Shown here in pieces: positions 53,707 to 63,227 of a DNA stretch of 64,000 nt (within the stretch, counting starts at the first letter, position 1; each line of letters starts with the position of its first letter). The DNA comes from UBA6244 sp965140775 (GTDB lineage Bacteria; Bacteroidota; Bacteroidia; Bacteroidales; F082). The notes beneath the pieces are model-generated. The model was not told the DNA's origin, did not search any database, and saw only the letters and a program-made list of their open reading frames with translations. The stretch lies in contig OZ223471.1 of NCBI GenBank assembly GCA_965140775.1, positions 3,472,001-3,536,000 on the forward strand. The letters run 5' to 3'. The translations under genes and the position numbers were made by a program.

Positions 53707-54811
53707 CTATAATATTCATTTGAATGAAGTTAATCGATTGTTGTATCATTTCGTTAAGTTTATCTTTGTTCACTATATAAGACTTACTTGAATGGGAGAA
53801 TGTTTTGATGCTTTCGTGAGTTATAATGCAATTAGGAATATTCAATAAATCTATTAGGTTATAAATTCTTGAGGAAACCTTTGGCCGTGATATAAAAGTA
53901 TAGAAAGGTTTATCAAAAAGAACAGAAAATATTGTTCCATGAAATGAATCGGTGACTACGTATTCAGCATTTCTTATCCACCCAATAAACTCAGCGGGAC
54001 CACTCCCGTAAATAAATTTATCAATGCTAAAGAAGCTTTTTCTATTACCTCTGAGACAAATGATTTTATAACCTGTATTTTTTTTAATTTTTCTTGCAAT
54101 GTTAATCATATGTTCTTCACCAGTTAACGCATAAATAAAAATGTATTTATCTTTTATTTTTGGTGAAATTAAAATATGCTCCCATTCTTCTGCACTCAGT
54201 AAAAATGTAGGATCTACCAGCCAAGGGACAACTTTCCCAGTAATATTTGACAGATAAGTAGCTCCTTCTTTTTCCCGACAACTCAATGCATCAAAGTCAT
54301 TGATAAGTGGAGCTATTTTTATTGATAAGTCTTCCGATAAGTCAGATACTCCAAAGCTTGGAGCATATGCAATTTTTTTTGCTTCTCCCTTATTGAATTT
54401 CAGGTAAAATACATCTTTGTATTCTCCGTTTGGGTTAAATACTTGATCACTTCCTGTAATATAAATATCCATTGTAGGAGGATTGGATATAAATTCATCC
54501 ACAGTTCGATAAACTGGAGTTAACGAAAAATAGTCTTTTTTAAATTTTTCGGTACGCTGCTTTCTCTTTTTTAAACCATTATACCTTATTAAAGTGAAAA
54601 CAAATTGTGAAAATTTGCTCTTAATGCTACCATATAGGTTAAATACCCTAGCTTGTTTTTCATGCCAATCTGTTCTAAAATTAATATTGGTTACATCAAG
54701 AATATTATATTTTTTTAGATGCTTTTGAAGTGCATAAGCCTGTAATAATGCGCCATAATTGGTGTATAAAAATGTAGTTATGCCTACACTTATTTTCTTT
54801 GAATTAAGCAT
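53693..54811 (-). CDS. Polysaccharide pyruvyltransferase family protein
   Basis: The 372 residues open VGITTFLYTNYGALLQAYALQKHLKK. The family blocks DIYITGSDQVFNP (about 112-124) and YVVTDSFHGTIFSVLFDKPFYTF follow. Such enzymes add pyruvate ketals to sugars of surface polysaccharides using phosphoenolpyruvate, although some clade members have other roles. The gene overlaps the Wzy-like gene by 14 bases, so they are co-translated. Base composition is AT-rich like its neighbours. Confidence 0.87.
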   Translation of the reverse strand: MLNSKKISVGITTFLYTNYGALLQAYALQKHLKKYNILDVTNINFRTDWHEKQARVFNLYGSIKSKFSQFVFTLIRYNGLKKRKQRTEKFKKDYFSLTPVYRTVDEFISNPPTMDIYITGSDQVFNPNGEYKDVFYLKFNKGEAKKIAYAPSFGVSDLSEDLSIKIAPLINDFDALSCREKEGATYLSNITGKVVPWLVDPTFLLSAEEWEHILISPKIKDKYIFIYALTGEEHMINIARKIKKNTGYKIICLRGNRKSFFSIDKFIYGSGPAEFIGWIRNAEYVVTDSFHGTIFSVLFDKPFYTFISRPKVSSRIYNLIDLLNIPNCIITHESIKTFSHSSKSYIVNKDKLNEMIQQSINFIQMNIIDDNI

Positions 54812-55290
54812 TTACTATTTGATTTTTTAATATTTTACTTTATAATAATATTTTTCGTGTGGTTGTTTACCATCCTATTTCTCCATTACTATATTTTTGA
54901 TCTATTCAAGACAGGAAGTAAGAACTTAAACCTACTAAAATAATTCTTGTTTGAGCTTGGCTTTACACAACCTGCTTTATATATTTTAAAAATAGCATAC
55001 GAACTTACTCTACACCAAATATTTATCAGAATAGTTATCAAGCTAAAACCACCACAAATGTTGATAACAGGTGGTTTGAAAGAACTTGTTTCGTTGGCTC
55101 GGATATTTAAACAACGTGAATATGAATAACATAAATATACAATACTTGGAACCTAAAAACTTTTCGCACCAAGGAATTTATTAACCACCCAATAGTGAAA
55201 TTGTCAATAACAGCCTGTTTCTGTAGTTTTGAATTAGTTTTAACAGCTATGAATCAGAAGGCTCACAAAAAACCTCGTTTTAGTTAAATA
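54812..55290. other. Gap without a gene; weak hairpin
   Basis: No convincing gene is seen. A plus-strand frame of 60 codons at 54947-55129 has no recognisable content. An 8-bp stem (AAACCACC at 55046-55053 with its complement at 55070-55077, 16-base loop) could be a weak processing or termination signal. Confidence 0.45.
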
Positions 55291-56316
55291 TTATTTGTGT
55301 TGTACTATTATAGTTTCCGCACTACTTTTTTTTGATAATGCTAATTTAAATTTTTCAGGAACACCACCACAAGCTATCATCAATATAACTGTTTGGGATT
55401 CAGGAATATTGATTATATTTCTTAATAAGGTATCTTTCTCTCGGGTATAACACCAGTTAAGTGCGCAAGCTCCGATTCTATAATAATGTAATGCATATAA
55501 TAAATTCATTGCATACATTCCTCCATCAACAAATGGATAATTTCTTTCTGAAATACTTCTGTATCCAACAAGTTCTGTAGTTAAAATTAATACTTTGTTT
55601 GCTAAAAATCCAAAGCCCCTATTTCCGCCTTGCAAATTTAACACTTTGTTTTTAAGTTCTTCATCTTCAACCACATGCACCCTTGAGGGCTGACGATTAC
55701 AAGCTGAGGGTGTGTTTTGTGCTAGCTCAATAGCTTTGAATATATCTTCAGTTTTTATTTCACCATCAAAATTCCTTAAACTATGTCTACTCTTTGAAAA
55801 TTCTTTAAATGATGAATCTATATCCTTAAAATATTTGTCTCTTGTTGTTTGAATTTGTTTGCAACTTAAATAACTATCAGTTCCTGAAATCAAAGCATCA
55901 AGCTTACTAATAAAGCTGGTATCAAGTTCATATCCAACTTCTTCATGCACACTTTGATATTCCAGAAGAACACTTATCGCATGTTTATATTGTTGATAAC
56001 CTGCGGATTTTATTTGTTTGGCATTCGAGAGGTATAGATCTTTATATATCAAACAATCATCTAATAATTTTAAAATATTATCTTTTCCGAAGCCGTACCT
56101 CATTTCAGGCATAGTTAGACCTTTCTCAATTGGATGATATCTGTGTATGATTCTCATCATACATCTTTGTTCTGATTTGTTAAAAAAGAAATCAGAAAAT
56201 TGAAAATACCTCTTTATGTCATATAAATATTCATTTTTAAGTGATTTTATTGCATAAAAGGCTCTTATTCGATTATAAATCTTAGGGAAAAATCGTTTTA
56301 CATTTTGTTTAAGCAT
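55291..56316 (-). CDS. Nitroreductase-family flavoprotein of a polysaccharide locus
   Basis: The protein has 341 residues. An N-terminal helical extension of about 170 residues contains RCMMRIIHRYHPIEKGLTMPEMR. It precedes an FMN-dependent nitroreductase domain with SRHSLRNFDGE, NTPSACNRQPSRVHVV and the late GACALNWCYT and ILMIACGGVPE. Nitroreductase-like genes are found beside pyruvyltransferase genes in other surface-polysaccharide loci; the reaction there is not established. It overlaps the flippase gene by 8 bases. Confidence 0.82.
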   Translation of the reverse strand: MLKQNVKRFFPKIYNRIRAFYAIKSLKNEYLYDIKRYFQFSDFFFNKSEQRCMMRIIHRYHPIEKGLTMPEMRYGFGKDNILKLLDDCLIYKDLYLSNAKQIKSAGYQQYKHAISVLLEYQSVHEEVGYELDTSFISKLDALISGTDSYLSCKQIQTTRDKYFKDIDSSFKEFSKSRHSLRNFDGEIKTEDIFKAIELAQNTPSACNRQPSRVHVVEDEELKNKVLNLQGGNRGFGFLANKVLILTTELVGYRSISERNYPFVDGGMYAMNLLYALHYYRIGACALNWCYTREKDTLLRNIINIPESQTVILMIACGGVPEKFKLALSKKSSAETIIVQHK

Positions 56317-57847
56317 ATAATATTTTTTTTAGTTTTTTCAATACTACCTCATTAATAGCTTTTCTTTCTGCTTTTGTAATTCCTATAATATAAACAAAAA
56401 TTAAACAACTGAGAATTGAAATAGCCACTACAATAATAAAACGCATTGTGCCATAAGGCATTGTTTTATGTAATATATATGGGACTGTAGAAGACAATAG
56501 TAGAACACACATAACAATAAATACGACTTGATTAAGATAACTCCAAACAGACATGTTTTGCTTTATTTTCATAAATGTAATTCTTGAAATCTGAGCCGAT
56601 ACTGATATCCCCATTGCGACATACATCGTACTCTCTGGAGGATATCCAAGTCTTAGGAATACATATGCTATTGGCAAGGTGAGAATCAACAAACCTCCGG
56701 TAATAATTTGATAATATTTTATATTACCTGTAGCATTTATGGCTGTCATAAACGGATAACTCATTGAATCAATAATGGATGTTAAGACTACTAGCCGGGT
56801 AAATAATATGGATTGGATAGGGGGTATTTTTAGCCAAAGGGTTAAAATGTAGGGGGTCTCAAGCATTATAGGAAGTGCTAATATGAACACTAGATAGAAA
56901 CTAAACCGAGAAGAACGGAAAACCAAATTCATCATTCCATTTTGTTCCCCTTTAGCATATTGTTTTGTAATTTGTGGCCTTACAGCAGTAAAAAAATTGT
57001 TGCTAAACTGATTAATAGCACCATTAACCTGATAGGCAATTGCCCTTGCCGCATTAACAACCGGATTAAAAAACATACCAAGTAATATATTGATACCTTG
57101 ACTTTTGGCAACGGCAGCCAATGATCCGAATAAACTCCACATGGAATATCCAATCATCTCGCGAAACATTGAGGTATCCCAAAACCAAGAGAATTTGCAT
57201 TCCTCAAATTTCAATCGGCTGTAAAGGAAATAGGAAAAGGATATCATAAACAGTATACCGAAGTTCAGAACCGAAAAAATTTTTAATTTGTCAAATGATA
57301 TGAAAAGAAGCATATAAACAATGATTAGTTTAAATATAACTTCAGCCATACCAATATATGCATAAATATTCATTCGTTCGCGTGCTATTATGATTGAGTT
57401 ATAGGGTACCGACATCATTTTAGTTATAAACGACAAAATGGAAAATTGATATACCCATTGCGCAGCAGACATACGATTTTCAGGGATAATAAGCTTATTA
57501 TTAAGAAACCAAAGTCCAATAGTTTCTGCTAAAATCAAAATAATTAAAGCAATCCCTGCATAAATTAAAATGGAGAGTTTGAAATATTGATTTAACTTAA
57601 TGTAATCCTTTCTGCCTAACTCGAACATAAAAAAACGAGAAACGGCTGATGCCATCACTGCTTGCATCAAGCCTAAAACAGAAACAATTCCCCCAATAAC
57701 ATTGAATATTCCAAAATCTTCAACACCAAGTATTTTAAGAATTATACGGGATGTATATAAAGTCACGAACATGACTAACAACAACCTTACGTATAATAAA
57801 GAAGTATTTATGGCAATTCTTTTATTGCTCGTGGATATCTGGCTCAA
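56309..57847 (-). CDS. wzx: Wzx-like oligosaccharide flippase
   Basis: This 512-residue MOP-superfamily transporter has about twelve to fourteen transmembrane helices. The N terminus SNKRIAINTSLLYVRLLLVMFVTLYTSRIILKILGVEDFGIFNVIGGIVS is typical of Bacteroidota O-unit flippases. The start is a TTG at 57847 directly preceded in frame by a stop codon; the next Met would cut the first helix. It moves the lipid-linked repeat unit across the inner membrane. It is AT-rich and lies in one transcript with the nitroreductase gene. Confidence 0.9.
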   Translation of the reverse strand: MSQISTSNKRIAINTSLLYVRLLLVMFVTLYTSRIILKILGVEDFGIFNVIGGIVSVLGLMQAVMASAVSRFFMFELGRKDYIKLNQYFKLSILIYAGIALIILILAETIGLWFLNNKLIIPENRMSAAQWVYQFSILSFITKMMSVPYNSIIIARERMNIYAYIGMAEVIFKLIIVYMLLFISFDKLKIFSVLNFGILFMISFSYFLYSRLKFEECKFSWFWDTSMFREMIGYSMWSLFGSLAAVAKSQGINILLGMFFNPVVNAARAIAYQVNGAINQFSNNFFTAVRPQITKQYAKGEQNGMMNLVFRSSRFSFYLVFILALPIMLETPYILTLWLKIPPIQSILFTRLVVLTSIIDSMSYPFMTAINATGNIKYYQIITGGLLILTLPIAYVFLRLGYPPESTMYVAMGISVSAQISRITFMKIKQNMSVWSYLNQVVFIVMCVLLLSSTVPYILHKTMPYGTMRFIIVVAISILSCLIFVYIIGITKAERKAINEVVLKKLKKILYA

Positions 57848-57885
57848 CTAATTTAATTTACCTTTTTACACTATTACTACATTCA

Positions 57886-58995
57886 TTATTTTTGCACTTC
57901 TAAATAAAGAGCACAGTATTTATCAGCAATCTTTTCCCAATTAAATTTATTGATATTAATTGTTGCGTTTTCAGATAAAATTTTATACTTGGAAACTACT
58001 TTTAATATTGCTTCTTCAATTTCTTCAAGAGAATTAGATGATGCATGATAGCCCACCACGCCTTCATCAAACTGTCCATCGAAACCTTCTCCTGTTGTAT
58101 ATATTACAGGTAGCCCCTGGCTCATAGCTTCTACATATACCAATCCAAATGTTTCATTATATGAAACCATAACAAAAATGTCTGATTGCCTATATGCTTT
58201 TAATAACTCCTCCCGATTTAAAGAACCAAGATATTTGGTGTTCGAATTTTTGTTCAATTCATCAAGAATTGACTTATCTTTTATTGCTCCAGCAATCTGA
58301 TATTCAATATTAAATCCCTTTTTATTTAATGAGACCACTACCTTGGCAATATTTAATAAATTTTTATTGTATTCGATAGAGGCAGCCGTTAAAATTGTAA
58401 ACTTTTTCTTATTAATGTTCTTTCTATGTTCATAAATATTGCTGTGCCAAAAGTTTTCAATACCATTAGGTATAACAATACATTTTTTAGATATTGCTCT
58501 TCGATATATTTTTGGCAGTTTTTCTAATAACTTTTTTTGAGCAACAGGTGTTTGAAAAGCTATTATTTGTGCGTTTTTCAATACATTTAAACCTGTAACA
58601 ATATTGTGCAAGGCAATTTTACGACTAAATCCGTTTATACAAGATGTTCTTACTGCCACAACATAAGGAATACCTATACGTTTAAACAGCTGTAATGCAA
58701 TCGCTCCATCACTAAAAACAAAATGTGCATGAACTAAATCAATTCCTTCGTGTATTTTATTTGAAATAATGTACTTCGCATATTTTGGGGCGTTGATCTG
58801 ATATCCAAATGCTTGCGATTTTCCAAAGAATACAGAAGTAACATTTTCAGGAATAATTATGTCACCATATTGTTGCTTTTTATCTGTAGTCAATGGAACA
58901 AATACTTTTATATCCATCTTTTTCGCTAGGGCAGTAAATAGATTATTATAAACTTTTGTGCTGTAGTAATTAGTGGATATTTGCAATATTTTCAT
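57886..58995 (-). CDS. GT4-family glycosyltransferase
   Basis: This 369-residue GT-B enzyme has a clear GT4 donor motif, ETFGLVYVEAMSQGLPVIYT (E-x7-E pattern, about 282-301). The N-terminal acceptor domain contains IDLVHAHFVFSDGAIALQLFKRIGIPYVVAVR. It probably adds a sugar of the repeat unit. It is AT-rich, 38 bases upstream of the flippase gene, and the last gene before the composition rises towards the wbp genes. Confidence 0.88.
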   Translation of the reverse strand: MKILQISTNYYSTKVYNNLFTALAKKMDIKVFVPLTTDKKQQYGDIIIPENVTSVFFGKSQAFGYQINAPKYAKYIISNKIHEGIDLVHAHFVFSDGAIALQLFKRIGIPYVVAVRTSCINGFSRKIALHNIVTGLNVLKNAQIIAFQTPVAQKKLLEKLPKIYRRAISKKCIVIPNGIENFWHSNIYEHRKNINKKKFTILTAASIEYNKNLLNIAKVVVSLNKKGFNIEYQIAGAIKDKSILDELNKNSNTKYLGSLNREELLKAYRQSDIFVMVSYNETFGLVYVEAMSQGLPVIYTTGEGFDGQFDEGVVGYHASSNSLEEIEEAILKVVSKYKILSENATININKFNWEKIADKYCALYLEVQK

Positions 58996-59101
58996 TTACA
59001 ACTGAAATTATTTTACCTGAATATTATTTTTTCTAAGATAGAATAAGGCGATATCTGGAAAGATAATGCTTGGACGAACACCATCCCCTATACGATTTTA
59101 T

Positions 59102-60070
59102 TTAAATGTTGGTAAACGGATGGAGCGCCAAAGGCAATTTTGCCAAGGGATGATAATCCCCTTTCAGCCCAAGAGGTGTTGCATGCCTAATAGTGTGCAC
59201 CGCATTAATTGCTTTTGTTGTTTCGCTAATACGGAATCCGTTTCCATCTAATATGTGCTGATAACTTTTAGTATGGAGATCGGTAAACCCTCCGCTAAAT
59301 TCGAATTCGCTACCATCAACCGTAATGGAACGATACGTGCTCATTCCTTTTTCTTTTACATCTACGGGTATTGTATCGTAATTAATACTCAGAAACCAAC
59401 GCACTCTTGCTTTTTCGAGTTGTAAAAAACCGGAAGCGCGATCGTGCTCATGGAGGTGTACAATATTTTCTTTAATATCGCCAAAAATCCAGGTCAGCAT
59501 ATCGAAAAAATGTACACCAATGTTTGTTGCCACACCTCCTGATTTTACTTCATTACCTTTCCAACTGGTGTAGTACCAATGTCCGCGTGAGGTTAGATAA
59601 GATAGATCTACATCGTAAATTTTATAAGCAGGTCCATTTTCTATTTTCGTTTTAAGCGCAATAACACTGGGGTGTAAACGCAACTGCAATATGTTATAAA
59701 TGTTTTTTCCTGTTTCTTTTTCTATTTCTTTAAGTGCTTCAATGTTCCAGGGGTTAAGTACGATGGGTTTTTCACAAATAACATCGGCATTGTTTCGTAA
59801 GCCAAAACGGATGTGTGAGTCATGCAGAAAATTGGGGGAACAGACACTTACATAATCCAATTTTGTTCCTTTACGTTTTAGTTTATCAACATGTCTATCG
59901 AATCGTTCGTATTCGGTAAAGAAATCTGCATTGGGGAAATAGCTATCCATAATACCAACTCCGTCGTAGGGATCGAGAGCTGCGACGAGGTTATTTCCTG
60001 TATCTTTTATTGCTTTCATATGCCGGGGAGCGATATATCCGGCTGCACCAATTAATATAAAATTTTTCAT
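59102..60070 (-). CDS. wbpB: WbpB-like UDP-sugar 3-dehydrogenase (Gfo/Idh/MocA family)
   Basis: From the ATG at 60070 there are 322 residues; a GTG one codon upstream is an alternative. The N-terminal Rossmann motif opens FILIGAAGYIAPRHM. The EKP motif with the catalytic lysine lies at about 100-102, and the C-terminal domain contains SGGVATNIGVHFFDML. WbpB oxidises C3 of UDP-GlcNAcA. Its place directly after WbpA-, WbpD- and WbpE-like genes supports this role over other Gfo/Idh functions. The gap to the next gene downstream is 106 bases. Confidence 0.87.
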   Translation of the reverse strand: MKNFILIGAAGYIAPRHMKAIKDTGNNLVAALDPYDGVGIMDSYFPNADFFTEYERFDRHVDKLKRKGTKLDYVSVCSPNFLHDSHIRFGLRNNADVICEKPIVLNPWNIEALKEIEKETGKNIYNILQLRLHPSVIALKTKIENGPAYKIYDVDLSYLTSRGHWYYTSWKGNEVKSGGVATNIGVHFFDMLTWIFGDIKENIVHLHEHDRASGFLQLEKARVRWFLSINYDTIPVDVKEKGMSTYRSITVDGSEFEFSGGFTDLHTKSYQHILDGNGFRISETTKAINAVHTIRHATPLGLKGDYHPLAKLPLALHPFTNI

Positions 60071-60093
60071 CACAATGTTTAATAGGTTAACAT

Positions 60094-61236
60094 TTAAGCA
60101 TTTAATTTATTTCTAAAAAACTTTTTTATTGCATTTGCCACGGTATCAATATCTTCATTCGTTAGATAGGGATGCATGGGTAACGAGAGTACTGTTTTAC
60201 ACAAAAAGTCAGTATTTGGCGTGTAAAAAGTTGATAAACCGGTATTTGTATAGGCTGTTTGACTTTGGATTGATTTTGGATAATACACCATGCTGGGTAT
60301 TCCATTTGATTTTAAATAATCCTGAAGGTCATTCCTCTCCTTTTCATTTTTAAGTGTGATTGTATATTGTGCCCAACTGGAGTAGTAACCATCGGGAATA
60401 ACAGGTACATTAACTATCCCACTCAGTAAATCAGAATATTTTTGGGCTGCATCATTTACTTTGTTCAATTCATAGGAACTGAATGCTCTTTGCTTAACCT
60501 TTAAAATTGCAGCCTGTATCGTATCGAGGCGTGAATTTAACCCTATGCGTACGTTATCATATTTATCTATACCCTTACCGTGCACTTTGATTGAGTTCAG
60601 TAGCGAAGCCCATTCATCATTATTGGTAAATATGGCTCCACCATCGCCATAACATCCCAAAGGTTTGGCAGGAAAAAATGAGGTAGTAGCAGCGTTGCCA
60701 AAACTACATGACATCTTCCCCTTAATATTACCCCCAAAGCCTTGAGCACCATCCTCAAGTATTAGAAGTTTGTATTTGTCCGCTACCTTTTGAATATCGA
60801 TAAAATTAGCCGGCAGACCAAATAAATCGACAGGAATAATAACTTTAGGTTTTAGCCTACCTTCATTAACTACCTGTTGAATAGCCTTTTCCAAACTAAC
60901 CGGGCACATATTGAACGTATTGGCATCTACATCAACGAATATAGGAGTAGCCCCTTCAAGTGAAACGACCTCCGCTGTGGCGATGAAGGTAAAATTGGGA
61001 ACAAAAACAGCATCTCCTGCTCCTATGTTCCATACCTTTAAAACCAAAGTAAGGGCATCCGTTCCGTTAGCACATGAGATACAATGCCTAACCCCGACAA
61101 AATCTGCTAAAATAGATTCAAGTTCAGCAATAGATTGCCCACTTATAAAGTCGCCTCGCATGGCGGTTTCGAGCATTGCATTATCAATATCAGCTTTAAG
61201 TGCGAGGTATTGGGAATTGAGATCTCGGAAGTTCAT
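60094..61236 (-). CDS. wbpE: WbpE-like UDP-3-keto-sugar aminotransferase (DegT/DnrJ family)
   Basis: This 380-residue PLP enzyme has Schiff-base lysine K191 in TSFFPAKPLGCYGDGG, the SCANGTDAL phosphate-binding segment (about 54-62) and LEDGAQGFG around 160-168. WbpE adds the 3-amino group to UDP-3-keto-GlcNAcA. Its ATG overlaps the 3' end of the WbpD-like gene by 4 bases. The pathway assignment rests on the complete neighbouring set. Confidence 0.88.
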   Translation of the reverse strand: MNFRDLNSQYLALKADIDNAMLETAMRGDFISGQSIAELESILADFVGVRHCISCANGTDALTLVLKVWNIGAGDAVFVPNFTFIATAEVVSLEGATPIFVDVDANTFNMCPVSLEKAIQQVVNEGRLKPKVIIPVDLFGLPANFIDIQKVADKYKLLILEDGAQGFGGNIKGKMSCSFGNAATTSFFPAKPLGCYGDGGAIFTNNDEWASLLNSIKVHGKGIDKYDNVRIGLNSRLDTIQAAILKVKQRAFSSYELNKVNDAAQKYSDLLSGIVNVPVIPDGYYSSWAQYTITLKNEKERNDLQDYLKSNGIPSMVYYPKSIQSQTAYTNTGLSTFYTPNTDFLCKTVLSLPMHPYLTNEDIDTVANAIKKFFRNKLNA

Positions 61237-61811
61237 ATTGCTTTTTTTACAACATTGTTACTCAGGAAATACTCCTCCCCACTCTCGGGGCAAACCGCTT
61301 TTCCATCTACAAATTTCAGTCGATGGCCATATTCGCTCATCCATCCGATTTGTTTGGCGGGGTTGCCTACAACGAGGGCATAGTCAGGTACGGTTTTAGT
61401 AACTACTGCACCGGCACCGATAAAGGCAAATTGCCCGATGTCGTGCCCACAAACGATGGTGGCATTGGCTCCGATGGAAGCACCTTTTTTAACCAGCGTG
61501 CGCGCGTATTCGCTTTTGCGGTTGACGGCACTTCGGGGATTGGTAACATTAGTAAATACCATGGATGGGCCAAGAAAAACATCATCTTCACAAATGACTC
61601 CTGTATAGATGGAGACATTGTTTTGGACTTTAACGTTTTTTCCTAAAACAACCTGTGGTGAAACAACTACATTTTGACCGATGTTGCAGTTTTCACCCAG
61701 GGTGCAGTTGGACATGATGTGGGAGAAGTGCCAGATTTTGGTACCGGCACCTATGTGGCAGTTTTCGTCGATTACGGAACTGGGGTGAGCGAAATAACCT
61801 AAATCATTCAT
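61233..61811 (-). CDS. wbpD: WbpD-like UDP-3-amino-sugar N-acetyltransferase
   Basis: This 192-residue left-handed beta-helix acetyltransferase has hexapeptide repeats from about residue 17 (ENCHIGAGTKIWHFSHIMSNCTLGENCNIGQNVVV). It also has the family signature VFTNVTNPRSAVNRKSEY, KGASIGANATIVCG and a C-terminal zinc-like segment VCPESGEEY. WbpD acetylates the 3-amino group to give UDP-2,3-diacetamido-2,3-dideoxy-glucuronic acid. It overlaps the WbpE-like gene by 4 bases and follows the WbpA-like gene by 9. Confidence 0.9.
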   Translation of the reverse strand: MNDLGYFAHPSSVIDENCHIGAGTKIWHFSHIMSNCTLGENCNIGQNVVVSPQVVLGKNVKVQNNVSIYTGVICEDDVFLGPSMVFTNVTNPRSAVNRKSEYARTLVKKGASIGANATIVCGHDIGQFAFIGAGAVVTKTVPDYALVVGNPAKQIGWMSEYGHRLKFVDGKAVCPESGEEYFLSNNVVKKAI

Positions 61812-61820
61812 AATAACTTA

Positions 61821-63134
61821 TTAAAGTTTAAATACACTATCACTCTTCTCCTTCACCATATTTCTCATATCAACAATGAGTTTAGCATGTTTTTGGATAA
61901 AACTCAAATCAAAAGCTTTGTGATTGGTGGTCAACACCACGCAATCGGCTTCGGCTATTGCCTTTTCGGTTAAATCAACCGATTCAAAAATTCTGCCTTC
62001 ATTGGTTCGCACTTTGGGAATATGCGGATCGTTGTAACTTACCAGCCCACCTTTGTGAGAAGTGATATCCATAATTTCCAAAGCAGGCGATTCTCGCTCA
62101 TCGTTGATGTCCGGCTTATAAGCCACGCCTAAAAAGAGAACACTGCTTCCGTTCACGGATTTTTTATGTTTATTGAGTGCCGTAGCAATCTTAATATACA
62201 TGTATTGAGGCATGCGCATATTGATATGTCCGGCGGCATGGATCATGCTGAGCTCGAAATCGTATTTTTTGGCTATATGCTCCAGGTAAAAAGGGTCGAG
62301 AGGAATACAGTGGCCGCCAATGCCGGGGCCGGGATAAAAGGCCTGAAAGCCGAAAGGTTTGGTCTTGGCCGCTTCGATAACTTCCCAGATGTTAATATCC
62401 ATTTTACCTGCCAACAGAGCTAATTCGTTGATAAGGCTGATGTTAATTAGACGGTAGGTATTCTCAAGGATTTTTACCATCTCCGATACGCGTGGAGAAC
62501 TAACTTTATGAATACTGTCTATGGCTTTCAGGTAGAGGGCTTCTCCAATTTCTACACCATCATCGCTCATAGCTCCGAGAACTTTCGGGGTATTGCGGGT
62601 ATGAAATTGTTTATTGCCGGGATCTACTCTTTCGGGTGAATAGGCCAACCAGAAATCAATTCCCTGTTTCAAACCACTCTCCTTTTTAATGATAGGAAGC
62701 ATGAAGTCCTCAGTGGTAGTGGGATATGTAGTGGATTCGAGACTTACAAAAGTTCCTGCTTTCATATTCTGCCCAATATCCATACAAGCCGATTCGATGT
62801 AGGACATATCGGGCTTACGGAACTTGTCCAGCGGCGTTGGGACAGCAATGATAAGGGCGTCACATTCTTTCATACGTGTGACATCTGTGGTAGCTTCCAA
62901 TTTGAGTTTGTCAACAACCACTTCACGCAAAACAGCGTCACGAATGTCGCCAATGTAGTTGGTGCCTTGGTTGATAAGGTCAGCTTTTTCCTGGTTTTTT
63001 TCGAAGCCGATGACTTTGATGCCTGCTTCGGCAAAGTTGACTGCAAGAGGAAGGCCTACATAACCGAGGCCGATAATTCCGATGACTTCGGAATTGGATT
63101 TAATCTTCTCGAGAATGGTTTCTTTGTGGGTCAT
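61821..63134 (-). CDS. wbpA: WbpA-like UDP-N-acetylglucosamine 6-dehydrogenase
   Basis: This 437-residue UDP-sugar dehydrogenase has the NAD motif GIIGLGYVGLPLA (19-31), a conserved STTYPTTTEDF block, catalytic C276 in GPGIGGHCIPLDP, and a C-terminal UDP-binding domain with GVAYKPDINDERESPALEIM. It oxidises C6 of UDP-GlcNAc twice to UDP-GlcNAcA. It is the first gene of the minus-strand polysaccharide block. A tandem repeat array lies just upstream, and no good promoter was identified. Confidence 0.9.
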   Translation of the reverse strand: MTHKETILEKIKSNSEVIGIIGLGYVGLPLAVNFAEAGIKVIGFEKNQEKADLINQGTNYIGDIRDAVLREVVVDKLKLEATTDVTRMKECDALIIAVPTPLDKFRKPDMSYIESACMDIGQNMKAGTFVSLESTTYPTTTEDFMLPIIKKESGLKQGIDFWLAYSPERVDPGNKQFHTRNTPKVLGAMSDDGVEIGEALYLKAIDSIHKVSSPRVSEMVKILENTYRLINISLINELALLAGKMDINIWEVIEAAKTKPFGFQAFYPGPGIGGHCIPLDPFYLEHIAKKYDFELSMIHAAGHINMRMPQYMYIKIATALNKHKKSVNGSSVLFLGVAYKPDINDERESPALEIMDITSHKGGLVSYNDPHIPKVRTNEGRIFESVDLTEKAIAEADCVVLTTNHKAFDLSFIQKHAKLIVDMRNMVKEKSDSVFKL

Positions 63135-63227
63135 GGGTAATTAGTTATTAAAATATAAATTCTATTCATACTATTGGCCTTTGTGATACTCGGGCTCCAA
63201 TATATCTATTTTTTGCAAAAGGGGGTC

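Noticed and set aside
54947..55129. 60-codon plus-strand ORF in the gap after the pyruvyltransferase
   Set aside because: No recognisable motif or start signal, and it lies in AT-rich spacer DNA.
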